Positions 29,608 to 36,491 of a stretch of 36,491 nucleotides of DNA are shown here, in pieces; position 1 is the stretch's first letter; the number at the start of each line of letters is the position of its first letter. The stretch spans positions 1-36,491 of the forward strand of contig DATIJC010000035.1 of NCBI GenBank assembly GCA_035479015.1. The letters run 5' to 3'. The DNA comes from DATIJC01 sp035479015. Lineage in GTDB: Bacteria > Patescibacteriota > Microgenomatia > UBA1400 > UBA12028. Both the position numbers and the translations under genes were made by a program. A model generated the notes under the pieces. That model saw only the letters and a program-made list of their open reading frames with translations, made no database searches and was not told where the DNA came from.

Positions 29608-30168
29608 ATGCGAGACTTCATTGGTGAGGCAGTAAAAGGAACAAAAGAGTTTGTTACTGGCGTCAAACAAACTGAACTCCGTGGAGAAGACTCAGCCTTG
29701 GTAAGAAAAATCGAGGCGCAACGCGCTCGCCGTGAAATTACCTCAGATGAAGCAGCACGTGGAGTAGTTAAAGAAAGCGCGGCGAGAGCCACAGGAGAAC
29801 AATTCGATAGAGTTAACGCCAAACGTACGGAGAGAGAGCAGGAAGAAACCCAAGAGAGAATGGTGAAGACAAAATCAGATGAAGTACTTCGGCGTGCAAT
29901 AAACGAAAAGAAAAGAGCCTATTATGTTCACAACCACGATGCAATAATCGGTTGGCTGAAAAAATATGCAAATTATTCTGACACTCCAAGAGAATTACAC
30001 GGTCAAGGACGAGAAAAAGATGCTAGAAGTATTGTTAACGAATTATTTTCAGATATATCTAAAATTTCAAATATCGCTCCAGAGGTTTCTGAAGAGCTTG
30101 TAAAAGCTTATTTGAGAAAACATAATGCTCTGTTAACAGAGCAATCAGTAAATCTAGCTAGCGTTTAA
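29608..30168 (+). CDS. Orphan highly charged protein, function unknown
   Basis: The protein has 186 residues. The N-terminal 110 are rich in Arg, Lys and Glu (EAQRARREITSDEAARG, KRTEREQEETQERMV) and should form long helices or a coiled coil. The C-terminal part, AYYVHNHDAIIGWLKKYANYSD, looks globular. I do not recognise it. AAGGAAAA lies before the ATG. It is paired with the gene at 29203 and converges with the orphan at 30174, leaving only five bases between stops. Confidence 0.7.
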   Translation: MRDFIGEAVKGTKEFVTGVKQTELRGEDSALVRKIEAQRARREITSDEAARGVVKESAARATGEQFDRVNAKRTEREQEETQERMVKTKSDEVLRRAINEKKRAYYVHNHDAIIGWLKKYANYSDTPRELHGQGREKDARSIVNELFSDISKISNIAPEVSEELVKAYLRKHNALLTEQSVNLASV

Positions 30169-30173
30169 CACCG

Positions 30174-31907
30174 TCATGCCACTGCCAAATATGGCCTGCG
30201 GACTTCTGGCGAGGCAAAACTTGCTACAAAAGAACCAACTCCCATGGACCTGCTGCGTCCCTGAGTATGACCTGTGGTCTCACCACCGTCGAAATCATCT
30301 TGCTTATCCTGAAAGGTCGGGAAATCTCCACGCAGGCCTAGATCATCTTTGACTTCACACACAGGGCAGACGTTGCACCCTCCCTCCTCACTCGGCCAAA
30401 TGTATGTGTCTTTGCCGCACATGGCGCAAGTCCCACGTTTTGAATAGAGATGAGCGTCTTTGCCAAACATTTTACAAAATTGTTCCAATTCGCTCCGATT
30501 TGCGATCGATCGGGAATCTAGAGACCGCAAGAGCGATACTCCCTCTACACCAAAATTCGCTTGCAAGCCCGCTAGTGAATTTGCATTCATAAAGCTTAAA
30601 GGTGTGCCCGCCACACAATCAAGCAAACTAAAATCAATTGATACTCGGAATCCAGGATCAATACCAATTGCCATTTTTTGTATCTGTTTGGTATACAAAT
30701 CAATGTTCGCTGTAGATAGTTCTTTGTGTCCCCGCACTATCGCCGGCAGAGCCTTGGGTTCGTTTCTGGCAATTTGGTGCCGAATCAGATCAGAGATTTG
30801 TCGCAACCGCTCACTGACTAGAAACTGACCGTGCGGCACTGGATCGTCAAATTCATATGCAAACAACTCCGATATTGCGTCAAAATATGGAGTGACATCA
30901 AAGTCGCCTGCCTTGATATTCTTATCAATCTTCCCTAATGGTTTTAGTCCACCCAGTTTATCTACGAGGAAATCAAGCAATACTTTTGGCTGACGGTAGC
31001 CCACTTCCATCAACACGTTCACATAACTCATTAGCTCTTCTTCGCTCGAAAACTGTTGTGCTTCAGTTTGTCCATATGCTAAATAGGGGAGTAAATCTTT
31101 TTCTTTGGCTTTTCCAAATTTTCCGTTTTGGCGAATAAACATTTCTTGTGTTTCGGGGATAAGTACACATTCACTCAGCCACACAAATCCGGTTTTTTCC
31201 TTCACATGTGACCAATGTGGAGGTGAGATGCTTATCAATTGAGCAGGACCAACTAGTACTTTTATTTTTTTCTTACGTGCTACTAATTCTTGCAAATCTT
31301 GAGGCGTGTGAATTTGCGCGCGTAAACTGGGAACAACTGCAAGCATTGATGGCGAAACTTCTATCTCCTCCTCATGAAATTGGCTTAACTCTTGCTGAGT
31401 TAATGCTTGGAAAATCTCTATCGCCTGACTTGCTTCCCGTTTATAGCGCTGACGTAGCGCTGGATCCACTAAATCAGCTCCCTTTAAATACATTTCTTTC
31501 AAATCTTGAGCTTGCCCAAATAGATCATTTTTGAATTTGTAGGTGCCATCTGGTTGAAGTTCCGCCAGAGTAATTAATTCCCTGGTATCCATCTCACCCA
31601 ACAGCTCCTGGCGCAGAGACCAAATGTTAAGCATTACTCCTAACACACATTGGAAAGTCCCCTGCTCCCGGCCAAATTTAGTTGTCAAGTCTGCCAAACC
31701 TTGATACGAGAAAGAGAGATCAAATAGACGAACCGCATCATCACCACTATGGTAATATTCGGGTTTTTTATCTTTTTTATATTCGGGAGACAAAAAAAAT
31801 GTCGCCCGCTGCTCGGCGGACATAAAATGCGTGCCGAGCAGAAACTCTTGTCCCTGCTCGGGGTATAAGAAATATATTATCGGGTCGGACTTTATCCGTT
31901 GCGGCAC
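30174..31907 (-). CDS. Large orphan protein with C-terminal zinc-ribbon-like Cys cluster
   Basis: The 577-residue soluble protein matches no family I know. Cys494, Cys497, Cys511, Cys514 and Cys517 (CAMCGK, CNVCPVC) suggest a zinc ribbon about 60 residues from the end. The last 55 residues are Gly/Asp/Ser-rich and probably disordered. No membrane segment or signal peptide is seen. The start is a GTG at 31907; an ATG at codon 29 (MSAEQRATFFL) is the alternative. The sequence before the GTG contains a small hairpin with CCACG/CGTGG arms. The gene stands alone between convergent and same-strand neighbours, so context gives no clue. Confidence 0.72.
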   Translation of the reverse strand: MPQRIKSDPIIYFLYPEQGQEFLLGTHFMSAEQRATFFLSPEYKKDKKPEYYHSGDDAVRLFDLSFSYQGLADLTTKFGREQGTFQCVLGVMLNIWSLRQELLGEMDTRELITLAELQPDGTYKFKNDLFGQAQDLKEMYLKGADLVDPALRQRYKREASQAIEIFQALTQQELSQFHEEEIEVSPSMLAVVPSLRAQIHTPQDLQELVARKKKIKVLVGPAQLISISPPHWSHVKEKTGFVWLSECVLIPETQEMFIRQNGKFGKAKEKDLLPYLAYGQTEAQQFSSEEELMSYVNVLMEVGYRQPKVLLDFLVDKLGGLKPLGKIDKNIKAGDFDVTPYFDAISELFAYEFDDPVPHGQFLVSERLRQISDLIRHQIARNEPKALPAIVRGHKELSTANIDLYTKQIQKMAIGIDPGFRVSIDFSLLDCVAGTPLSFMNANSLAGLQANFGVEGVSLLRSLDSRSIANRSELEQFCKMFGKDAHLYSKRGTCAMCGKDTYIWPSEEGGCNVCPVCEVKDDLGLRGDFPTFQDKQDDFDGGETTGHTQGRSRSMGVGSFVASFASPEVRRPYLAVA

Positions 31908-31945
31908 AGTCCACGAATCACACGTGGTTCCGAAGTGTATTAGTT

Positions 31946-33358
31946 CTAGATCTTTTTGATAAATTCGTCAAGCTTTTGTTGCTGCGTGGGATTGAGAAGT
32001 AATCGCATGCGCATGAGCAGTTCAATTGCTTCATCTTTTTTCCCCTGACTATAGAGTTCCTGAGCTCTATCGGAGTACGTAAGAATCAAATTCTCCCGAG
32101 CCGCTGACTCATCCACAAAGGAGATTACCCCAGGAGATTTCAGTAGTGACAACTCAAATTCATTTGTTGCTGCCGCAATATTTTGATGCGAATAGAAGTA
32201 GTATCCTAAATAAAAATGACCCTCCCTGTAGGCATTGTTTGCGCTCACTTCGGGTGCAAATAGGGTGAAATCATTTCTCATGCGCGGTCCAACCTGCATC
32301 GTCTCCACTGCAGCGATACTTAACCACATGGCTAGCAAAACATAAACGGCCTTCCCATGAAACTGACGTGTCAACAACACTGCCATTGCGGCCAAAGAAA
32401 TAACGAGTGCATATCCATAGTTGGGTGAACTAAAACGTGGGAGCGGCAAAATATTAGCTGCGGGCAGCATGAATACGGCAGTGAGACCTATCACTTTTCC
32501 CCAAGCGGAATGCAGCCCAAAACGATACACGACATATATACCTCCCAGAACACAGAGCAAAAATACCAGAGATCCCGGATAGTACAGAGAGACTACGAGG
32601 GTTGCATCACTAAAATGGGCTGCCAGCGGACTAACCACTGAGAGTAGTAGTGCGCAGAGAGCATTGAAGCGCGTCCCAATTGATTGGGAAAGTGACAAAG
32701 ATACGGCCAAAGTGCGCCATACTTCTGGGATTAAAACACTGCGTATTAGTATGTATATCAGTGCAGTTAGCAGTTGCACTGCTAATAAGAGACGGTTTTG
32801 CTGCCGCCATAAAAGTGAGAGGGCTGGTATCCAAAAAAGTGCAGTCTCCTTGGAAAGCAGTGCGCAGATACCCATTACTATCATTGGTAGTAATTTTGCG
32901 CGCGTATAAAAATAGACACACAATAGTGAGAACAAGAGCACAGTCAGTTCTGAGACATTGGAAATAAGTCCTACACTGGACCATGAGACGGGTGCCAAAC
33001 CAATAATAAGCAGGCTGAGATATTTCTCTCTCTTAGTAAAATGAAAAAAACGATCTAAAAAAAGTACTCCTGTAATACTCACGCCCAAGTGCAACAAGAT
33101 ACTTGTTAAATGATAGCCCAACGGCTGTAAACCGAACATGGCGAAATCAATACTATGAAGTAGTGTAACCATCGGGCGGTAAAAACCTGTTGATCCATAG
33201 CGCGATACGAGTGCATTCGGCAAGTGGCTGATGGGGAGCACGCCGTGCATCCCCTCTATATCAACGTGATCTAACCACACAAAATCGTTACGTAAAAATG
33301 GGATATGTACCACAAAAAGCAATACTATTATTATCAATAATATTTTTTTCTTCCTCAT
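31946..33358 (-). CDS. TMTC-like GT-C membrane protein with C-terminal TPR-like repeats
   Basis: The protein has 470 residues and about ten or more membrane helices. The first loop has WLDHVDIEG (Asp30, Asp33), followed by TGFYRPMVTLLHSIDFAMFG, GYHLTSILLHLG and LLSKETALFW (Lys170-Glu171). This order is like the TMTC/DUF1736 group of GT-C proteins, which in animals are O-mannosyltransferases. The last 100 residues are soluble, with TPR-like helices (HFYLGYYFYSHQNIAAATNEF and YSQGKKDEAIELLMRM). A role in glycosylating secreted or surface proteins is plausible and fits the adjacent secreted genes, but is not shown. The ATG at 33358 is clear. Confidence 0.75.
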   Translation of the reverse strand: MRKKKILLIIIVLLFVVHIPFLRNDFVWLDHVDIEGMHGVLPISHLPNALVSRYGSTGFYRPMVTLLHSIDFAMFGLQPLGYHLTSILLHLGVSITGVLFLDRFFHFTKREKYLSLLIIGLAPVSWSSVGLISNVSELTVLLFSLLCVYFYTRAKLLPMIVMGICALLSKETALFWIPALSLLWRQQNRLLLAVQLLTALIYILIRSVLIPEVWRTLAVSLSLSQSIGTRFNALCALLLSVVSPLAAHFSDATLVVSLYYPGSLVFLLCVLGGIYVVYRFGLHSAWGKVIGLTAVFMLPAANILPLPRFSSPNYGYALVISLAAMAVLLTRQFHGKAVYVLLAMWLSIAAVETMQVGPRMRNDFTLFAPEVSANNAYREGHFYLGYYFYSHQNIAAATNEFELSLLKSPGVISFVDESAARENLILTYSDRAQELYSQGKKDEAIELLMRMRLLLNPTQQQKLDEFIKKI

Positions 33359-33408
33359 GGGGCTAGTGTATCACCGTACCGTTTCTGAACGATTACTGAA
33401 GATGCATA

Positions 33409-33436
33409 TTGACATTTATCTAGAGAAGATAATACT
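33409..33436 (+). promoter_or_regulatory. Promoter TTGACA-N16-AATACT before the membrane protein gene
   Basis: TTGACA (33409-33414) and AATACT (33431-33436) are separated by 16 bases. The -10 ends seven bases before a GTG at 33444, which fits the leaderless pattern elsewhere and argues for that start rather than ATGs at 33357 or 33402. Confidence 0.5.
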
Positions 33437-33443
33437 GGAACGT

Positions 33444-33929
33444 GTGGTAGCACTTAAAAAATATTTGCCAGCAATTATTTTCTCACTCATCGTTTTGTTT
33501 GTAGTCGTAGTTAGCGCACTGGTGTACCTGCGCCCCCAGATTTCCTCAGGTCCGAGACAAGAAGTACAAGGTTCACTGGTCTCCGGTTTCCCAAGTGTTC
33601 CCTTATACCCAAAAGCAGTCGTGCAAAGTTCTTACACGCAAGTAGTGAAGGGTAATACAGTGTATGGCGCTACGTGGACAGTCACTGAAGTGAACGGGCA
33701 TAGTACAGACCGCGCTAGTGTGCGTGAAATCATGCACTGGTATGAGGATGATGCCTTCCCCTTTGAGTGGTTTTTTGATCAGCCGCTACAAGAGGGAGGG
33801 ATTGATCCAGTCAACCCCACCAAGTCTTGGCTCACTGTCAGTAAAGATGGAACTAAAATAGCGCTGACTGTGGAGCGGACTGACCCCAAAGGACCAGTGC
33901 TTATTGAGGCAGTGATTTCAAAAAAATAA
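33444..33929 (+). CDS. Single-pass membrane protein with extracytoplasmic domain, function unknown
   Basis: From the GTG at 33444 the product has 161 residues: a short basic N-terminus (VVALKKYLP), one hydrophobic helix (about 9-29) and an outside domain of about 125 residues. That domain contains VSGFPSVPLYPKAVVQSSY and MHWYEDDAFPFEWFF, and ends with a basic pair. I do not recognise the domain. In-frame ATGs at 33357 and 33402 would add 29 or 14 residues. The GTG is preferred because a promoter ends seven bases before it, but this is not certain. The next gene starts two bases after its stop, so it probably leads an operon with the large secreted protein. Confidence 0.68.
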   Translation: MVALKKYLPAIIFSLIVLFVVVVSALVYLRPQISSGPRQEVQGSLVSGFPSVPLYPKAVVQSSYTQVVKGNTVYGATWTVTEVNGHSTDRASVREIMHWYEDDAFPFEWFFDQPLQEGGIDPVNPTKSWLTVSKDGTKIALTVERTDPKGPVLIEAVISKK

Positions 33930-33930
33930 T

Positions 33931-36491
33931 ATGAGGAAATTTTTAGTCATCGTATTGCTACTTGCTGCTGCGGCACATTTTAAGGTGGCGCAGGCACTAG
34001 CCACCAGTTTTAGTTTTGCAGCTGCAGGCGACTTTGGTACGAGCAGCGCTGGAGACGCCAATTACAATCTAGTTAAGAGCAGTAATGTAGATTTCTTCCT
34101 AGCCGTTGGTGATTTTGCCTATGGTGGCAGTCCAAGTAGCTGGACGACTAATGTGAAAAATATCCTGGGAACAAGTTTTCCATTTCAACTAGTTGCGGGG
34201 AATCATGATACGTACAACGGCCCAAGCCAGTGGAATGCATACACGAGTGCATTACCGAATAAAATCACTCTGCCCACTCCTCCTCAATCGGTGTGTCAAT
34301 ATGCTGATCCTGACCCGCTCAACGGCGGCTCTCCCCAGTGTCAGGTCTATGGTGTGCAATATTACTTTGATTATCCCGTCGGTGCCCCAATCGCACGCAT
34401 CATCGGTGTTTCTCCCGGGGGAAACGTTTTTAACAAACGCTATGTGATAGGAACAAACACGTATAACTGGACAGCAGCTGCTATTGATGATGCCCGCACC
34501 CAAGGTATCCCTTGGGTTATCGTGTCTATGCACGAAGACTGTATTACTACAGCCACAAAGTCTTGTTCCTTCAGTTCGGGTATTGAACCGGATCTCATGA
34601 ATCTCATGCTTGCTAAAAAAGTGGATATCATTTTGGAAGGACACGACCATACGTATCAACGGTCAAAACAATTAAAGTGTGCGGCAGTGGGTTCTTATAA
34701 CGCCTCCTGTGTAGTGGCCTCTGGTGATACCTTCACAAAAGGGCAAGGGAGTGTGGTCGTGATCAATGGACTTGGCGGAGTCGGTCAATATGCGATAAAT
34801 ACGAGTGATGCTGAGAACGGATACTTTCAAACCTGGAGCGGATCAAACATCAATACCTCTTTTGGTATCTCCAAATTCGTCATTTCTAATAATCCACTAC
34901 AAATGAGTACAACCTTCATCCCCAGCTCCGGCGGCTTCACTGACTCATTCACGATATCGGCAAATGGTATACCCACGCCGACTGCCAGCCCTACTCCTAC
35001 TCCATCATCGACACCTACCCCTATAGCAACTGCAACACCCACGCCGACACCCTCCGCTACTCCATCGCCAACGCCGACAAGAACCCCCACACCTGTCCCA
35101 ACTACTATTCCCAGCCCTACGCCCACCGCAGGACCTGTACCAGGGGATGCGAACGGAGATCGCTTGGTCAATGAAAGTGACTACAGTGTTTGGGTGTCAA
35201 ACTACAACAAGACACTAACTGGCAGCGCAACGGTTGGAGACTTTACTGGCAATGGAAAAGTAGATGGTTTTGATTTTGTGGTCTGGAGACTAAACTATGG
35301 GCTCACTACACCTGCACCAACCCCTACTTCCACACCTGTAACCGATTCTACAAATAGTTTTTTCGTTGGTTGTGACGGCAGTGCGAATGACAATAATTCA
35401 GGCAAGTCTCCTACCTCTGCCTGGGCTAGTCTGACAAAAGCCAGCAGTTCGAGCTTTACTGGACAGAATATTATTCTCGAGCGTGGTTGTACTTGGAATG
35501 GTCAAACATTGACAGTGTCGCGCTCAGGCGCAGCCATCAACTACGTTTATGTTGATTCACTTACTTCATACAGTACGGGTAACGGAGCGTTACCCATCAT
35601 CCAAAGAAATACTGACGGGGCTGCCATTGATCTAAAAGGAAATTACATAACCGTACAAAATGTCGAGTTGAAAGGTCTACCGCCCAGCACCACAACCTGC
35701 ACCTACAACGGTGTCACTGAAACAATCGCAGTCGGGCACGTGGATGGAGTAGATATTGAAACAAATGCTTTCAATAACGTAGTACAGAATGTGACCGCAT
35801 CCGGTTTCTATGCAGCAGTGTGGATCAAGACAGGATCTTCGTATAACCAGATCTTTAATAACTACTTCCACGACAACTTAATGCTCTCATCCGGTTTGAC
35901 TGCTGGAGCGTTCGGGGTACTCGTGCATGGAAATAATAATGAGATCGCATTTAATCAAATTGATGGCAGCGATGCGTGTTCACCTGCCTACGGAAGAGAT
36001 GGATCGGCAGTGGAAGTGTATGGAAGCAGTTCTGGAGCACCGGGAGCCAGCAATAATGCCGTGCATCATAACAAAGCAAAGAATGATGACGCATTTGTTG
36101 AACTTGGAAAAGCTTCTAGCTCTGTATCCTCAAATAACTCATTTGCATACAATCAGTATTTATACGACTCAACTCATAATCATGGAATTTTTCTCGTCAC
36201 ACGTGGGGCATCCGATTCCTACGGACCAGTGCTATCCACCAGTCTGTATAACAATACGGCATATATTACCGGGAACTACAAACAAGGAGTCGTCTGTTAT
36301 GCCGGCTGCGATGCGACAGTCATGAAGGCACGCAATAACATCATGTTCAAAGGCATTTACGCTGACCAAGCAGCGGTTGTAAGTAACAACTTAAGTAGCA
36401 ATCCAGGCTTTGTAAACCCCACGGCTGGCGACTTCTCGCTAACCAGTGGAGCATCAGCAGCGATTGATAAAGGCAGCAGCGATAATGGCGG
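33931..36491 (+). CDS. Large secreted metallophosphatase-dockerin-beta-helix protein, C-terminus beyond window
   Basis: The frame is open from ATG 33931 to the window edge, at least 853 residues. A signal peptide spans about 1-20. A calcineurin-like metallophosphatase domain spans about 28-340 with GDFG (Asp34), GDFAYGG (Asp61), GNHD (91-93), MHED (His201) and GHDHTYQR (His238, His240). A Pro/Thr linker spans 348-404. Two dockerin-type calcium loops follow: D406-N408-D410-N414-D417 and D437-N441-D445-D448. A second short Pro/Thr linker covers about 461-470. From about 475 comes a right-handed beta-helix domain (GCDGSANDNNSGKSPTSAWASL, then repeats with NN motifs). It should act outside the cell as a phosphatase with a carbohydrate- or surface-interacting helix. 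It may be held in a complex if a cohesin exists. Confidence 0.85.
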   Translation, partial: MRKFLVIVLLLAAAAHFKVAQALATSFSFAAAGDFGTSSAGDANYNLVKSSNVDFFLAVGDFAYGGSPSSWTTNVKNILGTSFPFQLVAGNHDTYNGPSQWNAYTSALPNKITLPTPPQSVCQYADPDPLNGGSPQCQVYGVQYYFDYPVGAPIARIIGVSPGGNVFNKRYVIGTNTYNWTAAAIDDARTQGIPWVIVSMHEDCITTATKSCSFSSGIEPDLMNLMLAKKVDIILEGHDHTYQRSKQLKCAAVGSYNASCVVASGDTFTKGQGSVVVINGLGGVGQYAINTSDAENGYFQTWSGSNINTSFGISKFVISNNPLQMSTTFIPSSGGFTDSFTISANGIPTPTASPTPTPSSTPTPIATATPTPTPSATPSPTPTRTPTPVPTTIPSPTPTAGPVPGDANGDRLVNESDYSVWVSNYNKTLTGSATVGDFTGNGKVDGFDFVVWRLNYGLTTPAPTPTSTPVTDSTNSFFVGCDGSANDNNSGKSPTSAWASLTKASSSSFTGQNIILERGCTWNGQTLTVSRSGAAINYVYVDSLTSYSTGNGALPIIQRNTDGAAIDLKGNYITVQNVELKGLPPSTTTCTYNGVTETIAVGHVDGVDIETNAFNNVVQNVTASGFYAAVWIKTGSSYNQIFNNYFHDNLMLSSGLTAGAFGVLVHGNNNEIAFNQIDGSDACSPAYGRDGSAVEVYGSSSGAPGASNNAVHHNKAKNDDAFVELGKASSSVSSNNSFAYNQYLYDSTHNHGIFLVTRGASDSYGPVLSTSLYNNTAYITGNYKQGVVCYAGCDATVMKARNNIMFKGIYADQAAVVSNNLSSNPGFVNPTAGDFSLTSGASAAIDKGSSDNG

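Noticed and set aside
31908..31945. CCACG/CGTGG hairpin before the 577-residue orphan as a regulatory element
   Set aside because: Five-base arms are too short to support a claim beyond mention in the gene entry.
34827..35171. Minus-strand frame rich in Gly-Val repeats opposite the Pro/Thr linker
   Set aside because: It is the antisense of the Pro/Thr-coding tract; the plus-strand frame has clear domains on both sides.
1..36491. Recoding of UGA as an amino acid, as in some CPR lineages
   Set aside because: Many genes here end at TGA at the family-expected length, and RF2 is present.
1..36491. tRNA, rRNA or riboswitch genes
   Set aside because: I scanned the gaps by eye and saw no cloverleaf, T-loop consensus or known aptamer core; a covariance-model search would be the decisive test.

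Overview
The window looks like a chromosomal segment of a streamlined bacterium, most probably a Candidate Phyla Radiation (Patescibacteria) genome, perhaps Microgenomates-like. This assignment is an inference. It rests on a large bank of lipid-dependent GT-C/GT2 glycosyltransferases, dense packing with overlapping genes, many short orphan membrane or charged-helix proteins, secreted proteins with Pro/Thr-rich linkers, and DUF62, VanZ and DUF559 genes. UGA is an ordinary stop codon here and a complete RF2 gene is present, so this is not one of the UGA-recoded CPR lineages. I found no rRNA, tRNA or CRISPR array. No stretch longer than about 170 bases lacks a gene or a recognisable repeat.

Region 1 (1-8513, minus strand) is one long operon for surface-glycan synthesis. 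In transcription order it encodes a GDP-6-deoxy-mannose reductase (Rmd-like), GDP-mannose 4,6-dehydratase, a polyprenyl-phosphate sugar transferase fused to a GtrA flippase domain, two related GT39 enzymes, a second GT2 enzyme of the ALG5 type, an MptB-like GT-C enzyme, and a GT39 enzyme cut by the window edge. A UDP-glucose dehydrogenase gene follows upstream, separated by a hairpin-rich dispersed repeat. The likely flow is nucleotide sugar to polyprenyl-phosphate sugar, flipping, then transfer outside the membrane by GT-C enzymes.

Region 2 (10000-20650) mixes orphan genes with housekeeping genes. It holds trmD, a VanZ-like gene, a secreted Pro/Thr-linker protein, and an ftsE-ftsX cluster followed by a coiled-coil protein with a C39-like cysteine peptidase domain. 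It also holds a DUF559 nuclease gene inside palindromic GC-rich repeats, prfB and an HU gene.

Region 3 (20690-27670) contains a DUF62 SAM-hydrolase-like gene, a Tat-exported glycoside hydrolase, a polyprenyl synthetase and a REP-associated tyrosine transposase (RAYT). The RAYT gene carries two REP palindromes inside its own reading frame, and a REP pair sits just upstream of it. Next comes lon, with a CIRCE (HrcA) operator on its promoter, and a NUDIX gene coupled to a 28-residue membrane microprotein.

Region 4 (27668-36491) has a DUF6504-like gene coupled to dinB, two orphan helical proteins, a 577-residue orphan with a zinc-ribbon-like C terminus and a TMTC-like GT-C protein. It ends with a very large secreted metallophosphatase-dockerin-beta-helix protein that runs off the window.

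A theme across the window is two-mode translation initiation. Many first genes have a -10 box only 6-11 bases before the start codon, which suggests leaderless mRNAs. Others have clear Shine-Dalgarno sequences.
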